A DNA stretch of 64,000 bases from the NCBI RefSeq assembly GCF_004331465.1, contig NZ_SJKB01000001.1, positions 930,001 through 994,000 of the forward strand, in the 5' to 3' direction. The notes beneath the pieces are model-generated. The model searched no databases. It saw only the letters and a list, made by a program, of their open reading frames with translations, and was not told where the DNA came from. This DNA is from Kribbella pittospori (GTDB taxonomy: Bacteria; Actinomycetota; Actinomycetes; Propionibacteriales; Kribbellaceae). Each line of letters begins with the position of its first letter. The first letter of the stretch is position 1. Below, in pieces: positions 25,687-33,088 of this stretch. Position numbers and translations under genes: made by a program.

Positions 25687-28016
25687 AACTCGTCGGAGAT
25701 CGGATAGATCTCCCGCTCGAACATGGAGTTCAGCACGATCGCGGCCCGGACCGGCAGTTGCGTCAGTCCGGCGTTCGTCAGCCCGTGGCTGTACCGGCTC
25801 GCGTTGAACGTGTAGATCCGGTGCCCGTTCATGCCCTTCCAGCGCACCGAGTAATCCGGCTCGACCAGCAGTTCACCGTCGTCGTCGACCTCGATTCGCT
25901 CCCGCAGGTCGTCGTCGAACGGTGCCTCCACGTGCTCCCGTCCGGCCGCAACCACCACCTGCCGTACGACGTGCTCCTCCGGCGTTGAGGTCGTCGTACA
26001 GCACAGACGGATGTTGCCGTCGGCCAGCAGTTCGGATGTCCTGACGTCGCGGCCCGGCAGCAAGGTGACCGGGAAGCGCCCGAGCGTCAGCATGCCGTCG
26101 TAGTTGGCCTGGTACAGCGCCCGCAGCCCACCGGGGGTGATGGCATCGCCGCTGTAGCGGGAGTCGTCGATCATCTCGCGGCGCTTGCCGCGGTTCAGGC
26201 CCTGCAGGTACTCGATGTGGGACGGCCGGTAGAGCTCGTTGGCCATCGGCGAGTCATCGATGCTCCGGAACCACTGGTTCCGGCCGAGCCAGCGAACGTC
26301 GGTGAAGCCGGAGCCGAGCAGCCGCAGCACACACTCCAGTCCCGTCTGGCCGCCGCCGACAACCGCCGTCGGCGCTGCCGTGTCCAGCCCGGCCATCCGT
26401 ACGCCGAGTTCGTCGGCGATGAACGCACGTTCCACGGGCAGTTCGGTGATGTACGCCGGCCGGACCGGGCGCGTGCCCAGGCCGAGGACCAGGTGCTCGG
26501 AGACGGCCGCCGGAACACCGTCGACGCTGACCTCGAAGCCGTCGTCGGTGATGGAGATCGAGTCCACCCGGGAGGTGAAGTGCACCACGCCGAGGCGCTC
26601 GGTCGCCCAGGCCAGGTAGCGCTCGTACTCGATCCGGGGGAGCGAGTCGAACTGGGAGTTGATCAGCGCATAGAGCCGCCCGGAGGTGACCAGGTAGTTC
26701 AGGAACGTCAGCTCGTGCCGCGGGTCGACCAGCGACACCAGGTCCTTCATCCAGCCGGTCTGCATCCGCACCCCGGGGTAGAGCAGGGGCGTGTGCCAGC
26801 CGGTGCCCGGTCGGGCGTCGAACAGGGCGAGCGGTTCGGTGGTGACGTTCTGGTAGAGCGCCGCCAGCGAGAGGTTGGAGGGACCGGCCCCGATACCGAT
26901 GGTGTGGTAGCGGGGCGTTCCTCGCTGCGGGCCTGGTTCCGTGATGGTCATGCGCTTGTTCTCCGTCCGCGAAGTGGTGGTGCGCGATGTGCCGATCAGG
27001 TCGCTCGCGGCCGTCCGGCTTGCGGCCAGCGCGGTTTTCACGCTGCCCCCGGACCCACCGGTGAAGGTGTAGAGCCGATGTGAGCTGCCGAGCACCGACC
27101 AGAGGGTCAGGACCGGCGGATCGGCGTAACAGTCGGCGTTGCTGACCATCAGGTCGGGCGCCGACAGCTTGAGGTGTGGCAGCCGTTCGGCGGCGATCCG
27201 GACGGCCTGGTCGGCCAGGTCCGGGATCGGCCGGCTGCTGCCGGGAGTGACGGACCAGTGATGGGTGTCCACGCCGAGCAGCAACCGGCCGTCGGCGGTG
27301 GGCCGCCCGTACAGGTCGCTGGTCTCGTCGACGAACATCGTCGGCAGGGCACCGGTGACCCGGTAGGTGGCGACCTGGATTGCCTTCGTGCGATACGGCT
27401 GCGCGGGGAGTGCGCTGCCGGTGAGCAGTCCCGGCGTCCACGGTCCGGCCGCCACGACGACAACGTCGTACCGATGGCTGGACGCGGGGAGGCGACAGCT
27501 CACCGAGCCGTCCGGGTGCGGGACGAGCCGGAGTACTGGGCCGTTGAGGACGCGGCTTGTCGGGCCGTCTGCGAGTCGGTGGATTACGGCCGTCCGGAGT
27601 TGGTCCGGCCGGATGAAGCCGGCCCGCTTCTCGAGTACGCCGACCGTGCCGTCGGGCAGGCCGTGCCAGCCGCGGCGGCGGAGGTCGGCGCCGTCGACGA
27701 TCTCGGTCGAGCCCGGGTGGGCGTGTTCGACCTCAGCGACCGCAGCCTCGAGCCCGGCGTACGACGGCAACAGGTACGTGCAGCCGGTTTCGATGTAGCC
27801 GGCCTGTTCCTGCAGACCCTCGAACAACTCGGTCAGGCTCTCGATGGCCAGGCGTCGCTGGACCGGATGGGTCTCGAACCCGCGTACGCCGCCACCCGAC
27901 GCCGCGGTCGCATCCGTCCCAGTCGAACCGGTCACGAGATCGACCTCGACGTCCTCGCTGAGGCGCCAGGCCAGCAGGGCACCGGCGATGCCGGCTCCGA
28001 TGACGCAGACTCGCAT
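25668..28016 (-). CDS. fusion ORF: FAD amino-acid oxidase-like + lysine/ornithine N-hydroxylase
   Basis: One uninterrupted 782-codon ORF with two enzymes. Residues 1 to ~345 form a glycine oxidase/DAO-family flavoprotein (FAD motif VIGAGIAGALLAWRL at 5-19; C-terminal TGGSGGSVKTALAASRTA). Residues ~370-782 form an NADPH- and FAD-dependent side-chain N-monooxygenase of the IucD/SidA type: FAD motif IGIGAGPSN (373-381), WHTPLLYPGVRMQTGWMKDL (407-426), NADPH motif VVGGGQTG (552-559), and a C-terminal NASRYSHGLTNAGLTQLP (738-755). In known hydrazine pathways these are two proteins: the hydroxylase makes N-hydroxylysine or N-hydroxyornithine, and the oxidase cleaves the hydrazine adduct. An in-frame ATG (codon 356) with its own ribosome binding site may also give a free hydroxylase. 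The start lies four bases after the MetRS-like stop, with GGAG upstream. Confidence 0.9.
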   Translation of the reverse strand: MRVCVIGAGIAGALLAWRLSEDVEVDLVTGSTGTDATAASGGGVRGFETHPVQRRLAIESLTELFEGLQEQAGYIETGCTYLLPSYAGLEAAVAEVEHAHPGSTEIVDGADLRRRGWHGLPDGTVGVLEKRAGFIRPDQLRTAVIHRLADGPTSRVLNGPVLRLVPHPDGSVSCRLPASSHRYDVVVVAAGPWTPGLLTGSALPAQPYRTKAIQVATYRVTGALPTMFVDETSDLYGRPTADGRLLLGVDTHHWSVTPGSSRPIPDLADQAVRIAAERLPHLKLSAPDLMVSNADCYADPPVLTLWSVLGSSHRLYTFTGGSGGSVKTALAASRTAASDLIGTSRTTTSRTENKRMTITEPGPQRGTPRYHTIGIGAGPSNLSLAALYQNVTTEPLALFDARPGTGWHTPLLYPGVRMQTGWMKDLVSLVDPRHELTFLNYLVTSGRLYALINSQFDSLPRIEYERYLAWATERLGVVHFTSRVDSISITDDGFEVSVDGVPAAVSEHLVLGLGTRPVRPAYITELPVERAFIADELGVRMAGLDTAAPTAVVGGGQTGLECVLRLLGSGFTDVRWLGRNQWFRSIDDSPMANELYRPSHIEYLQGLNRGKRREMIDDSRYSGDAITPGGLRALYQANYDGMLTLGRFPVTLLPGRDVRTSELLADGNIRLCCTTTSTPEEHVVRQVVVAAGREHVEAPFDDDLRERIEVDDDGELLVEPDYSVRWKGMNGHRIYTFNASRYSHGLTNAGLTQLPVRAAIVLNSMFEREIYPISDELCAVQW
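26949..26965 (-). promoter_or_regulatory. internal ribosome binding site and in-frame ATG between fusion domains
   Basis: On the minus strand GGAG lies nine to ten bases before an in-frame ATG (codon 356, reading MTITEP) exactly where the hydroxylase domain begins. This could make a stand-alone ~427-aa hydroxylase in addition to the full fusion. It also looks like the relic of two genes joined by loss of the first stop codon. Confidence 0.55.
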
Positions 28017-28020
28017 CGCC

Positions 28021-29376
28021 CTACTCCTGTTCAGACCCGGTCAGCGCCACGCGCAGTGACCCGGTCTCCTGGACGCCGCCGGCCAGCAGCGCGAGCAGAC
28101 TGCGTACCGCCAGCGGTGGGTCGAATCCGTCCGGCCGCAAGGCGCTTTCTCCGCGGGCGAGTTCGATCGCGGCAAGGTCCGGATCGAGTGGCTCGGAAAC
28201 GCGGTGGACGCCGGCCAGCAATGGCCCGACGCGGTCGGCGAAGGCGCGGAAGGAATTGAAGCTGAAATCACTGCGGAAGCGGTCCGGCCGGTCCCAGGCC
28301 AGAAACAAGCGAACGATTGACGGGTCTTCGGTCCGGAGCAATTCCGTCGCACCGGTCCCGTGTTTCCGGCTGGTGGAGAATTTCTCTCCGGCGAACGTGT
28401 AGAACTCGTTCACCACCAGGCCGGAAACGGGCAGCCGGGCGATGCCGGCAGCGGCCCAGACGGCCGGCCAGTACAGCGCGTACCAGAACGCGTTGTCCAG
28501 GCCGAGGAAGTGCCACAGCGATCCGACCTGGTCGAGTGCGGCCAGGTACGCCGGCACATCCGCGGCCTCCGGATCGATGCCGCGGGCAACGGCGTACAGG
28601 TCGGAGAGGGCGATCTCGGTGTACGGGCCGATCCGCAGACCGGTGAGCGGGCCTTCTCCTTCGAGACCCCAGTTGGTGGGGTAGGCGAGCGCGATCTCCG
28701 GCAGTCCGGCCTGCAGGGTCCGGTCGATCAGGTCGCGGACGGCGGGCGGCAGCTCGGCGCGCAACCACATCGCGATCAGGGCTTCGCGGTGATCCTCCAT
28801 CCGCAGTACAGGCACCGTCGCGGCGAACGGACGCGGCTCGCCACCGCAGCGGCCGCAGACCGGATCGACCATGGTGTCGACCTGGGTCAGGCTGCCGCAT
28901 TGCTCACACGCGCCGCCGGCCGCGGGAGCCTTGCACTCGCCGCACAGGCCGCTCAGGTAGGACTCGTGCAGGGTCCGGCCGCAGTCCGCGCAGGCGTGCA
29001 GGGTGACCTCGCGCAACGGCGTCGCCCCGGAGGTGACGAGGTGGTTCATCAGTTGGCGGATGATCGGTCCGTGCGCGTCGCCGAGTGGATCGGTGAAGAC
29101 GTCGTACCCGATCCTGGCCAGGGCGTAGGTGTCCTTGATGTCGTCGCGGAACTCGGCGGTCATCACGCCGACCTCGACGCCTTCGCGCTCGGCCCGGGTC
29201 AGCACGTAGTTCTGGTGTACGTCGAGGCCGGTGGTGACCACGACGCGTTCACCGCGGGCCCGCGCGGCTCGGGCGGCAATGTCTGCCGCGAGGTAGGGAC
29301 CGGCCAGATGGCCGACGTGCAACGGGCCGTTGACGGTTGGCTGCGGGGAAGTGAGGACCGTGACCGGATCAGCCAT
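28021..29376 (-). CDS. methionyl-tRNA-synthetase-like enzyme, probable hydrazine synthetase subunit
   Basis: A 451-aa class I aminoacyl-tRNA-synthetase-like protein. The HIGH box is HVGH (20-23) and the KMSKS loop is KFSTS (332-336), so amino-acid adenylation is likely retained. Four CxxC pairs (129/132, 145/148, 157/160, 174/177) match the MetRS zinc-knuckle insert. Only ~115 residues follow the KMSKS loop, too few for the usual anticodon-binding bundle, so it is not a housekeeping MetRS. In s56-p1-type pathways such a domain, fused to a cupin, activates glycine for N-N bond formation with N-hydroxylysine. Here the cupin is a separate gene overlapping by eight bases (ATGGCTGA). Confidence 0.88.
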   Translation of the reverse strand: MADPVTVLTSPQPTVNGPLHVGHLAGPYLAADIAARAARARGERVVVTTGLDVHQNYVLTRAEREGVEVGVMTAEFRDDIKDTYALARIGYDVFTDPLGDAHGPIIRQLMNHLVTSGATPLREVTLHACADCGRTLHESYLSGLCGECKAPAAGGACEQCGSLTQVDTMVDPVCGRCGGEPRPFAATVPVLRMEDHREALIAMWLRAELPPAVRDLIDRTLQAGLPEIALAYPTNWGLEGEGPLTGLRIGPYTEIALSDLYAVARGIDPEAADVPAYLAALDQVGSLWHFLGLDNAFWYALYWPAVWAAAGIARLPVSGLVVNEFYTFAGEKFSTSRKHGTGATELLRTEDPSIVRLFLAWDRPDRFRSDFSFNSFRAFADRVGPLLAGVHRVSEPLDPDLAAIELARGESALRPDGFDPPLAVRSLLALLAGGVQETGSLRVALTGSEQE

Positions 29377-29722
29377 GGCCGGCCTCGGCGGTGATCGGCA
29401 TCCAATACGCGCTGAAGACGGTCAGTTCGGTGTCGGCCGACCGGTTCTGTACGACGTGCGCCTCCGTGCTGCTGAGCAGGAAGGCGTTGCCTTGGGGAAC
29501 CACGTGTTCGCGGCCGCCGACGACGACGTACGCCGTCCCCGCCACGACGACTGACAACTCGAGTTCGGGGTGCTGGTCGACCGGGCTCTCCGAACCCGGC
29601 GGAACGGAGTACCACATCGCCTGGAAGGGCAGGTCCCGCTCGAGTCCGTACTGCTCCCACCGGACCACCCGAAGGTCCTTCACGTACTGGTCGTCACCGG
29701 TGCTCAGATCGAAAGTGCGCAT
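29369..29722 (-). CDS. small cupin, probable N-N bond-forming partner
   Basis: A 117-aa single-domain cupin and first gene of the biosynthetic operon. Likely metal ligands are His51 (in VDQHPELELSVVVAGTA), Glu53 or Glu55, and His89 (in LLSSTEAHVVQN). This fits a beta-barrel with one metal but departs from the classical HxH motif. In the known Spb40-type enzymes the cupin domain converts the ester between an activated amino acid and an N-hydroxylated side chain into a hydrazine; there it is the N-terminal part of the MetRS protein. The ATG at 29722 has GGAGGG ten bases upstream. Start codons further upstream, as far as 29980, would run over the promoter region and into the neighbouring gene. 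Confidence 0.85.
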   Translation of the reverse strand: MRTFDLSTGDDQYVKDLRVVRWEQYGLERDLPFQAMWYSVPPGSESPVDQHPELELSVVVAGTAYVVVGGREHVVPQGNAFLLSSTEAHVVQNRSADTELTVFSAYWMPITAEAGHG

Positions 29723-29948
29723 GCTTCGCCACCCTCCGTAGCCGGCGCCAGGCGCGGCTGAAGAAGTTGAATGACAGCGGAATGAAGTACGGAACAACAC
29801 GCTGCGATCAGCCGTGGAACGAGCCCGCGCGACGCCACCAACGTCGGCTACGTGAAAAGCTCGGCGACCCCCCAGTCTCCGTGGCCGAAAATATAAGGAA
29901 GGTCGCGCTGCGAGTAAAGAGGAATACGCAGAGAAATTTCGCCGGGAA
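29723..29948. other. AT-richer intergenic region upstream of the biosynthetic operon
   Basis: 226 bp between the cupin start and the end of the ferritin-like gene. It is less GC-rich than its surroundings, especially 29885-29945, and carries the best promoter match in the window. It leaves a predicted 5' leader of about 160 bases before the cupin ATG, in which I see no known riboswitch or T-box signature. Plus-strand ORFs crossing it have no protein-like features. Confidence 0.55.
29890..29918 (-). promoter_or_regulatory. sigma-70-type promoter of the biosynthetic operon
   Basis: Minus strand: -35 TTTACT (29918-29913), 17-base spacer, -10 TATATT (29895-29890). The -10 differs from TATAAT at one position and the -35 from TTGACA at two. 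Transcription would start near 29883. It is the only clear promoter for the seven overlapping genes downstream. Confidence 0.55.
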
Positions 29949-30359
29949 TCAGACCGCGCCGGGGAACGCGACCGGCGCACCGCCCCAAGTGAGCTGGGCG
30001 CCGGCGTTCGCGAGCAGCCCGTTGACGGCGAAAGTCCGCACCGCGGGCTTGTCCGCCGACTCGACCAGATCGCCGTACACCGCCGCCAGCCGGCGCTCGA
30101 GCAGCAGGATCAGAGCGGCCGCGGTCGCCGCGTTCGTCACGGCCTGCGGCAGGTCGTACGCCGGTTCGGCCGCGGCCGGGGTCTCGCCCGCGGCAACCAC
30201 CAGTTGGCTGAGGCGGTCGCGGTTCAGGCGGTGCTGCTCGTAGGAATCGGTCGCCGACCGGAACCGGGCGCCGCTGAGCTTGCCGCCGGCAACGCCGATG
30301 CCGTACAGCGCGGCGTGCTCGCCGGCCAGCGCGGCCTGCAGGGCCTCCACCTCGGTCAC
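29949..30359 (-). CDS. ferritin-like DUF4439 protein
   Basis: A 136-aa all-helical protein. EALQAALAGEHAALYGIGVAGG at the start and ALILLLERRLAAVYGDLVE in the middle follow the four-helix ferritin-like DUF4439 pattern, with Glu/His positions that could bind metal. No enzymatic activity is established for the family. The ATG overlaps the upstream lipoprotein gene by four bases. The pair sits upstream of and divergent from rimP, as in many actinobacteria. Confidence 0.8.
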   Translation of the reverse strand: MTEVEALQAALAGEHAALYGIGVAGGKLSGARFRSATDSYEQHRLNRDRLSQLVVAAGETPAAAEPAYDLPQAVTNAATAAALILLLERRLAAVYGDLVESADKPAVRTFAVNGLLANAGAQLTWGGAPVAFPGAV

Positions 30360-30904
30360 GATGCGTCCGCCTTCTTCTTCGCTGGGGTCAGCTTCGTCCC
30401 GAGCTGCAACTCGGACGCAGCGATCATGGCCAGCAACCGGGCCGGAGCACCCGACAGCTTGGCCGCCGCGGTGGCGTGGGCGGCCGCCGCGGCCTTCTCC
30501 TGCTTGGCCAGTACAGCGAGTGCGGCAGCCGACGTACTCGCGGCCGGCGGGGCCTTCGGAGTCGCGGCCTGCACGCCGTCCGTCTCCTTCAGCTTGGCCA
30601 GATGGCTCGCGTGGTACTTCGCCCCGGCGGCGAGCTGGGTGCGCAGGGCGGGGAACTTCCGGCTGGTGCTGGTGTAGACGAGGGACAATAGAGTCACCTG
30701 GGCCGCCGCGGCACTGAGCGCGGCGACCACGGCCGGATCGACGGTCGGCGTCTCCTCGACCGCCTGACCGGTCTTCGGGTCGATGGCGCCCGGCGTACCG
30801 GAGCCGGACTCGTCGTCCTTGCAGCCGCCCAGCGCGACGGCACCGGGCAGCACGGCGGCGGTCGCGACAACGGCGCGGCGGGACAGGCGGGGTTCGGTCG
30901 GCAC
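30356..30904 (-). CDS. Tat lipoprotein with ferritin-like helical domain
   Basis: A 182-aa protein. The N terminus LSRRAVVATAAVLPGAVALGGC combines a twin-arginine motif with a lipobox (LGGC), so it is exported folded and lipid-anchored. The Ala/Lys-rich helical remainder (YHASHLAKLKET, EKAAAAAHATAAAKL) resembles a degenerate ferritin-like bundle. It is coupled to the cytoplasmic DUF4439 gene, which may have arisen by duplication. The GTG start is six bases after a TATCGT -10 element. Confidence 0.75.
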   Translation of the reverse strand: MPTEPRLSRRAVVATAAVLPGAVALGGCKDDESGSGTPGAIDPKTGQAVEETPTVDPAVVAALSAAAAQVTLLSLVYTSTSRKFPALRTQLAAGAKYHASHLAKLKETDGVQAATPKAPPAASTSAAALAVLAKQEKAAAAAHATAAAKLSGAPARLLAMIAASELQLGTKLTPAKKKADAS

Positions 30905-30910
30905 GCCGGA

Positions 30911-30916
30911 ACGATA
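30911..30916 (-). promoter_or_regulatory. leaderless -10 element of the ferritin-like pair
   Basis: TATCGT on the minus strand, six bases, then GTG. It has the same layout as the other leaderless genes of the window. Confidence 0.45.
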
Positions 30917-31058
30917 CCCGGTGACGCGCCGGTGACCGGCCTGGGACGAGCCGGTGACGTGGACACTGCTGCGGGCCGGATATGGTGGGCTACTGCCCTC
31001 GGTCGGATCGCCGAGTGGCGGAACGGGTGCACAACTGGAGAGAGAGGCAGGTCAACCT

Positions 31059-31580
31059 GTGAGCCGAAGGACTGACCACACGGACACCACGAGCCTCGAG
31101 AACTTCCTGCGGCCGATCGTCGAGCAGTTCGGCTGCGACCTGGAGGCCGCCGACCTCGCGCCGGCCGGCCGCCGCCGGTTGCTGCGCGTGCTGGTCGACC
31201 GCGACGGCGGGATCAGCCTCGACGACGTCGCCGAGGTCACCCGAGCCATCTCCAAGGCACTCGATGCCGACGACATCATGGGCGACGGCGCCTACACGCT
31301 GGAGGTCTCCAGCCCCGGCGTCGACCGGCCACTCACTCTGCCCCGGCACTGGCGCCGCAACGTCAAGCGCCTCGTCGCGGTCACGCTGACCGCCGGCGGC
31401 AAGGTGACCGGCCGGATCAAGTCCGCCTCCGACGAGGCGGCCGAGCTGGACGTGGACGGCAAGGCCCAGACCGTCGCGTACGCCGACGTGGCCAAGGCCA
31501 AGATCCAGATCGAATTCAACCGGGCTGCCGGCAACGACGAAACAGAAACACCTGCCGACGGCACGGTGGAGGAGAACTGA
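31059..31580 (+). CDS. rimP: ribosome maturation factor RimP
   Basis: A 173-aa assembly factor for the 30S subunit. [27 protein letters not shown] and [14 protein letters not shown] are family signatures. The GTG at 31059 gives a normal N terminus; the in-frame upstream extension (to 30954) covers the promoter region. It is the first gene of rimP-nusA-ylxR-infB. The acidic C terminus ends one base before nusA. Confidence 0.93.
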   Translation: MSRRTDHTDTTSLENFLRPIVEQFGCDLEAADLAPAGRRRLLRVLVDRDGGISLDDVAEVTRAISKALDADDIMGDGAYTLEVSSPGVDRPLTLPRHWRRNVKRLVAVTLTAGGKVTGRIKSASDEAAELDVDGKAQTVAYADVAKAKIQIEFNRAAGNDETETPADGTVEEN

Positions 31581-31581
31581 C

Positions 31582-32574
31582 ATGGACATCGACATGGCCG
31601 TGCTGCGGTCGCTGGAGCGGGAGAAGGACATCTCCCTGGACGTGGTCGTCGAGGCGATCGAGCAGGCACTGCTGGTGGCCTACCACCGCACCGAGGGCGC
31701 CCAGCAGCACGCCCGTGCCGAGCTGGACCGCAAGACCGGGCACGTCACCGTGTTCGCCCGCGAGCTCGCCGAGGACGGCTCGCTGGCCCGCGAGTACGAC
31801 GACACCCCGGCCGACTTCGGCCGGATCGCGGCCACCACGGCCAAGCAGATCATCCTGCAGCGGCTGCGCGACGCCGAGGACGAGGTCCGGTACGGCGAGT
31901 TCTCCGGCAAGGAGGGCGACATCGTCTCCGGCGTCATCCAGCAGGGCCGCGACCCGCGCTCGGTGATGGTCGACCTCGGCAAGATCGAGGCCGTGCTGCC
32001 GGCTCCGGAGCAGGTGCCGGGGGAGAAGTACGAGCACGGCTCCCGGCTTCGGGTGTACGTCGTCGGGGTCCGCAAGGGCTTCAAGGGACCGCAGATCACG
32101 GTCAGCCGGACCCACCCGAACCTGGTCAAGAAGCTGTTCGCGCTCGAGGTCCCGGAGATCGCCGACGGCACCGTCGAGATCACCGCGATCGCCCGCGAGG
32201 CCGGTCACCGGACCAAGATCGCCGTCCGGACGCTGAACCCGTCGGTGAACGGCAAGGGCGCCTGCATCGGGCCGATGGGGCAGCGGGTGCGCAACATCAT
32301 GCACGAGTTGCACGGCGAGAAGATCGACATCATCGACCACAGCGACGATCCGGCCACCTTCGTCGGGAATGCGTTGTCCCCGGCGCAGGTTACGTCTGTC
32401 GAGGTGGTCGACGCCGCGGCACGTGCGGCACGGGTCGTCGTACCCGACTACCAGCTCTCGCTCGCGATCGGCAAGGAGGGGCAGAACGCCCGCCTGGCCG
32501 CCCGGCTGACCGGGTGGCGGATCGACATCCGGCCGGATACCGATGTGACTCGTGAGAGCGAGAAGGTAGACTGA
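31582..32574 (+). CDS. nusA: transcription termination/antitermination factor NusA
   Basis: 330 aa, the short actinobacterial form lacking the C-terminal acidic repeats of E. coli NusA. Domains in order: the N-terminal RNA-polymerase-binding domain ([20 protein letters not shown]), an S1 domain (about 130-195), and two KH domains ([38 protein letters not shown]). It begins one base after the rimP stop. Confidence 0.95.
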   Translation: MDIDMAVLRSLEREKDISLDVVVEAIEQALLVAYHRTEGAQQHARAELDRKTGHVTVFARELAEDGSLAREYDDTPADFGRIAATTAKQIILQRLRDAEDEVRYGEFSGKEGDIVSGVIQQGRDPRSVMVDLGKIEAVLPAPEQVPGEKYEHGSRLRVYVVGVRKGFKGPQITVSRTHPNLVKKLFALEVPEIADGTVEITAIAREAGHRTKIAVRTLNPSVNGKGACIGPMGQRVRNIMHELHGEKIDIIDHSDDPATFVGNALSPAQVTSVEVVDAAARAARVVVPDYQLSLAIGKEGQNARLAARLTGWRIDIRPDTDVTRESEKVD

Positions 32575-32619
32575 TCTCTCGGTCGGTCGACTGAGTCGCA
32601 ACCACACCCTGAGGTTCAC

Positions 32620-32976
32620 GTGACAGTGACTACAGACGCGCGCCCTGGCAAGCCCCGGGAGCGCACCTGTATCGGGTGCCGGAAGCGGTCCGGTCCGGCT
32701 GACCTGCTGCGGATGACGGTGTCCGGAGGGCTTGTCCTCCCGGATCCCGATCGTCGGGCACCCGGCCGTGGGGCGCATCTGCACCCGGTGACCGAGTGCC
32801 TCGACCTCGCCGTCCGGCGCAAGGCGTTCCCACGGGCCTTCCGGGTCCCGGGGCCGCTTGATGTGACCGGGCTGCAGGAGTACGTCGCGCAGCGTGATAA
32901 GCAAGAGGCAAGTAGTGCAGTGCAAACGGCGGCCACCCGGCCGCCCGCAGCGGTCCAGACCGCTGTGACGACATGA
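32620..32976 (+). CDS. ylxR: YlxR/RnpM family RNA-binding protein
   Basis: A 118-aa protein with the YlxR domain: ERTCIGCRKRSGPADLLRM, then GRGAHLHPVTECLDLAVRRKAF. In Bacillus the homologue modulates RNase P. The C-terminal ~25 residues are low in complexity. The GTG start follows nusA by 45 bp. Its stop codon overlaps the first of a chain of micro-ORFs that leads to infB. Confidence 0.9.
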   Translation: MTVTTDARPGKPRERTCIGCRKRSGPADLLRMTVSGGLVLPDPDRRAPGRGAHLHPVTECLDLAVRRKAFPRAFRVPGPLDVTGLQEYVAQRDKQEASSAVQTAATRPPAAVQTAVTT

Positions 32977-33053
32977 AGGCGGGTCATCGACTCATGACCA
33001 CTCGATGAGTGTCTACCGATGAGTGCAATGCGATGAGCACGTACGTCAACTAA
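32973..33053 (+). other. four chained micro-ORFs between ylxR and infB
   Basis: The ylxR stop forms ATGA with the start of an 11-residue ORF (32973-33008, MKAGHRLMTTR). Its stop forms ATGA with MSVYR (33005-33022), which does the same with MSAMR (33019-33036), which does the same with MSTYVN (33033-33053, TAA stop). The first three end in the codon pair CGA-TGA, giving the CGATGAG unit an exact 14-base period at 33003, 33017 and 33031. The peptides themselves look meaningless. The arrangement suggests stop-start re-initiation carrying ribosomes from ylxR towards infB, whose own start lies 36 bases further on. Confidence 0.55.
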
Positions 33054-33088
33054 CGGTCCGCGCCCAGGCTCGGACCAGAGGGAGAGTA

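Noticed and set aside
25668..28016. Siderophore (hydroxamate) cluster as the explanation of the N-hydroxylase
   Set aside because: There is no acetyl/acyl-transferase or IucA/IucC or NRPS gene to make a hydroxamate, and no iron-uptake gene; the cupin, MetRS and oxidase fit N-N bond formation better. The GNAT at 55 kb is unrelated in place.
28021..29376. Housekeeping methionyl-tRNA synthetase (metG)
   Set aside because: The KMSKS loop is KFSTS, the C terminus is too short for anticodon binding, and the gene lies overlapped within a biosynthetic operon with a cupin and an N-hydroxylase.
29767..30243. A plus-strand ORF (158 codons) upstream of the biosynthetic operon
   Set aside because: It runs antisense over the promoter and most of the ferritin-like gene, has no ribosome binding site and no protein-like features.
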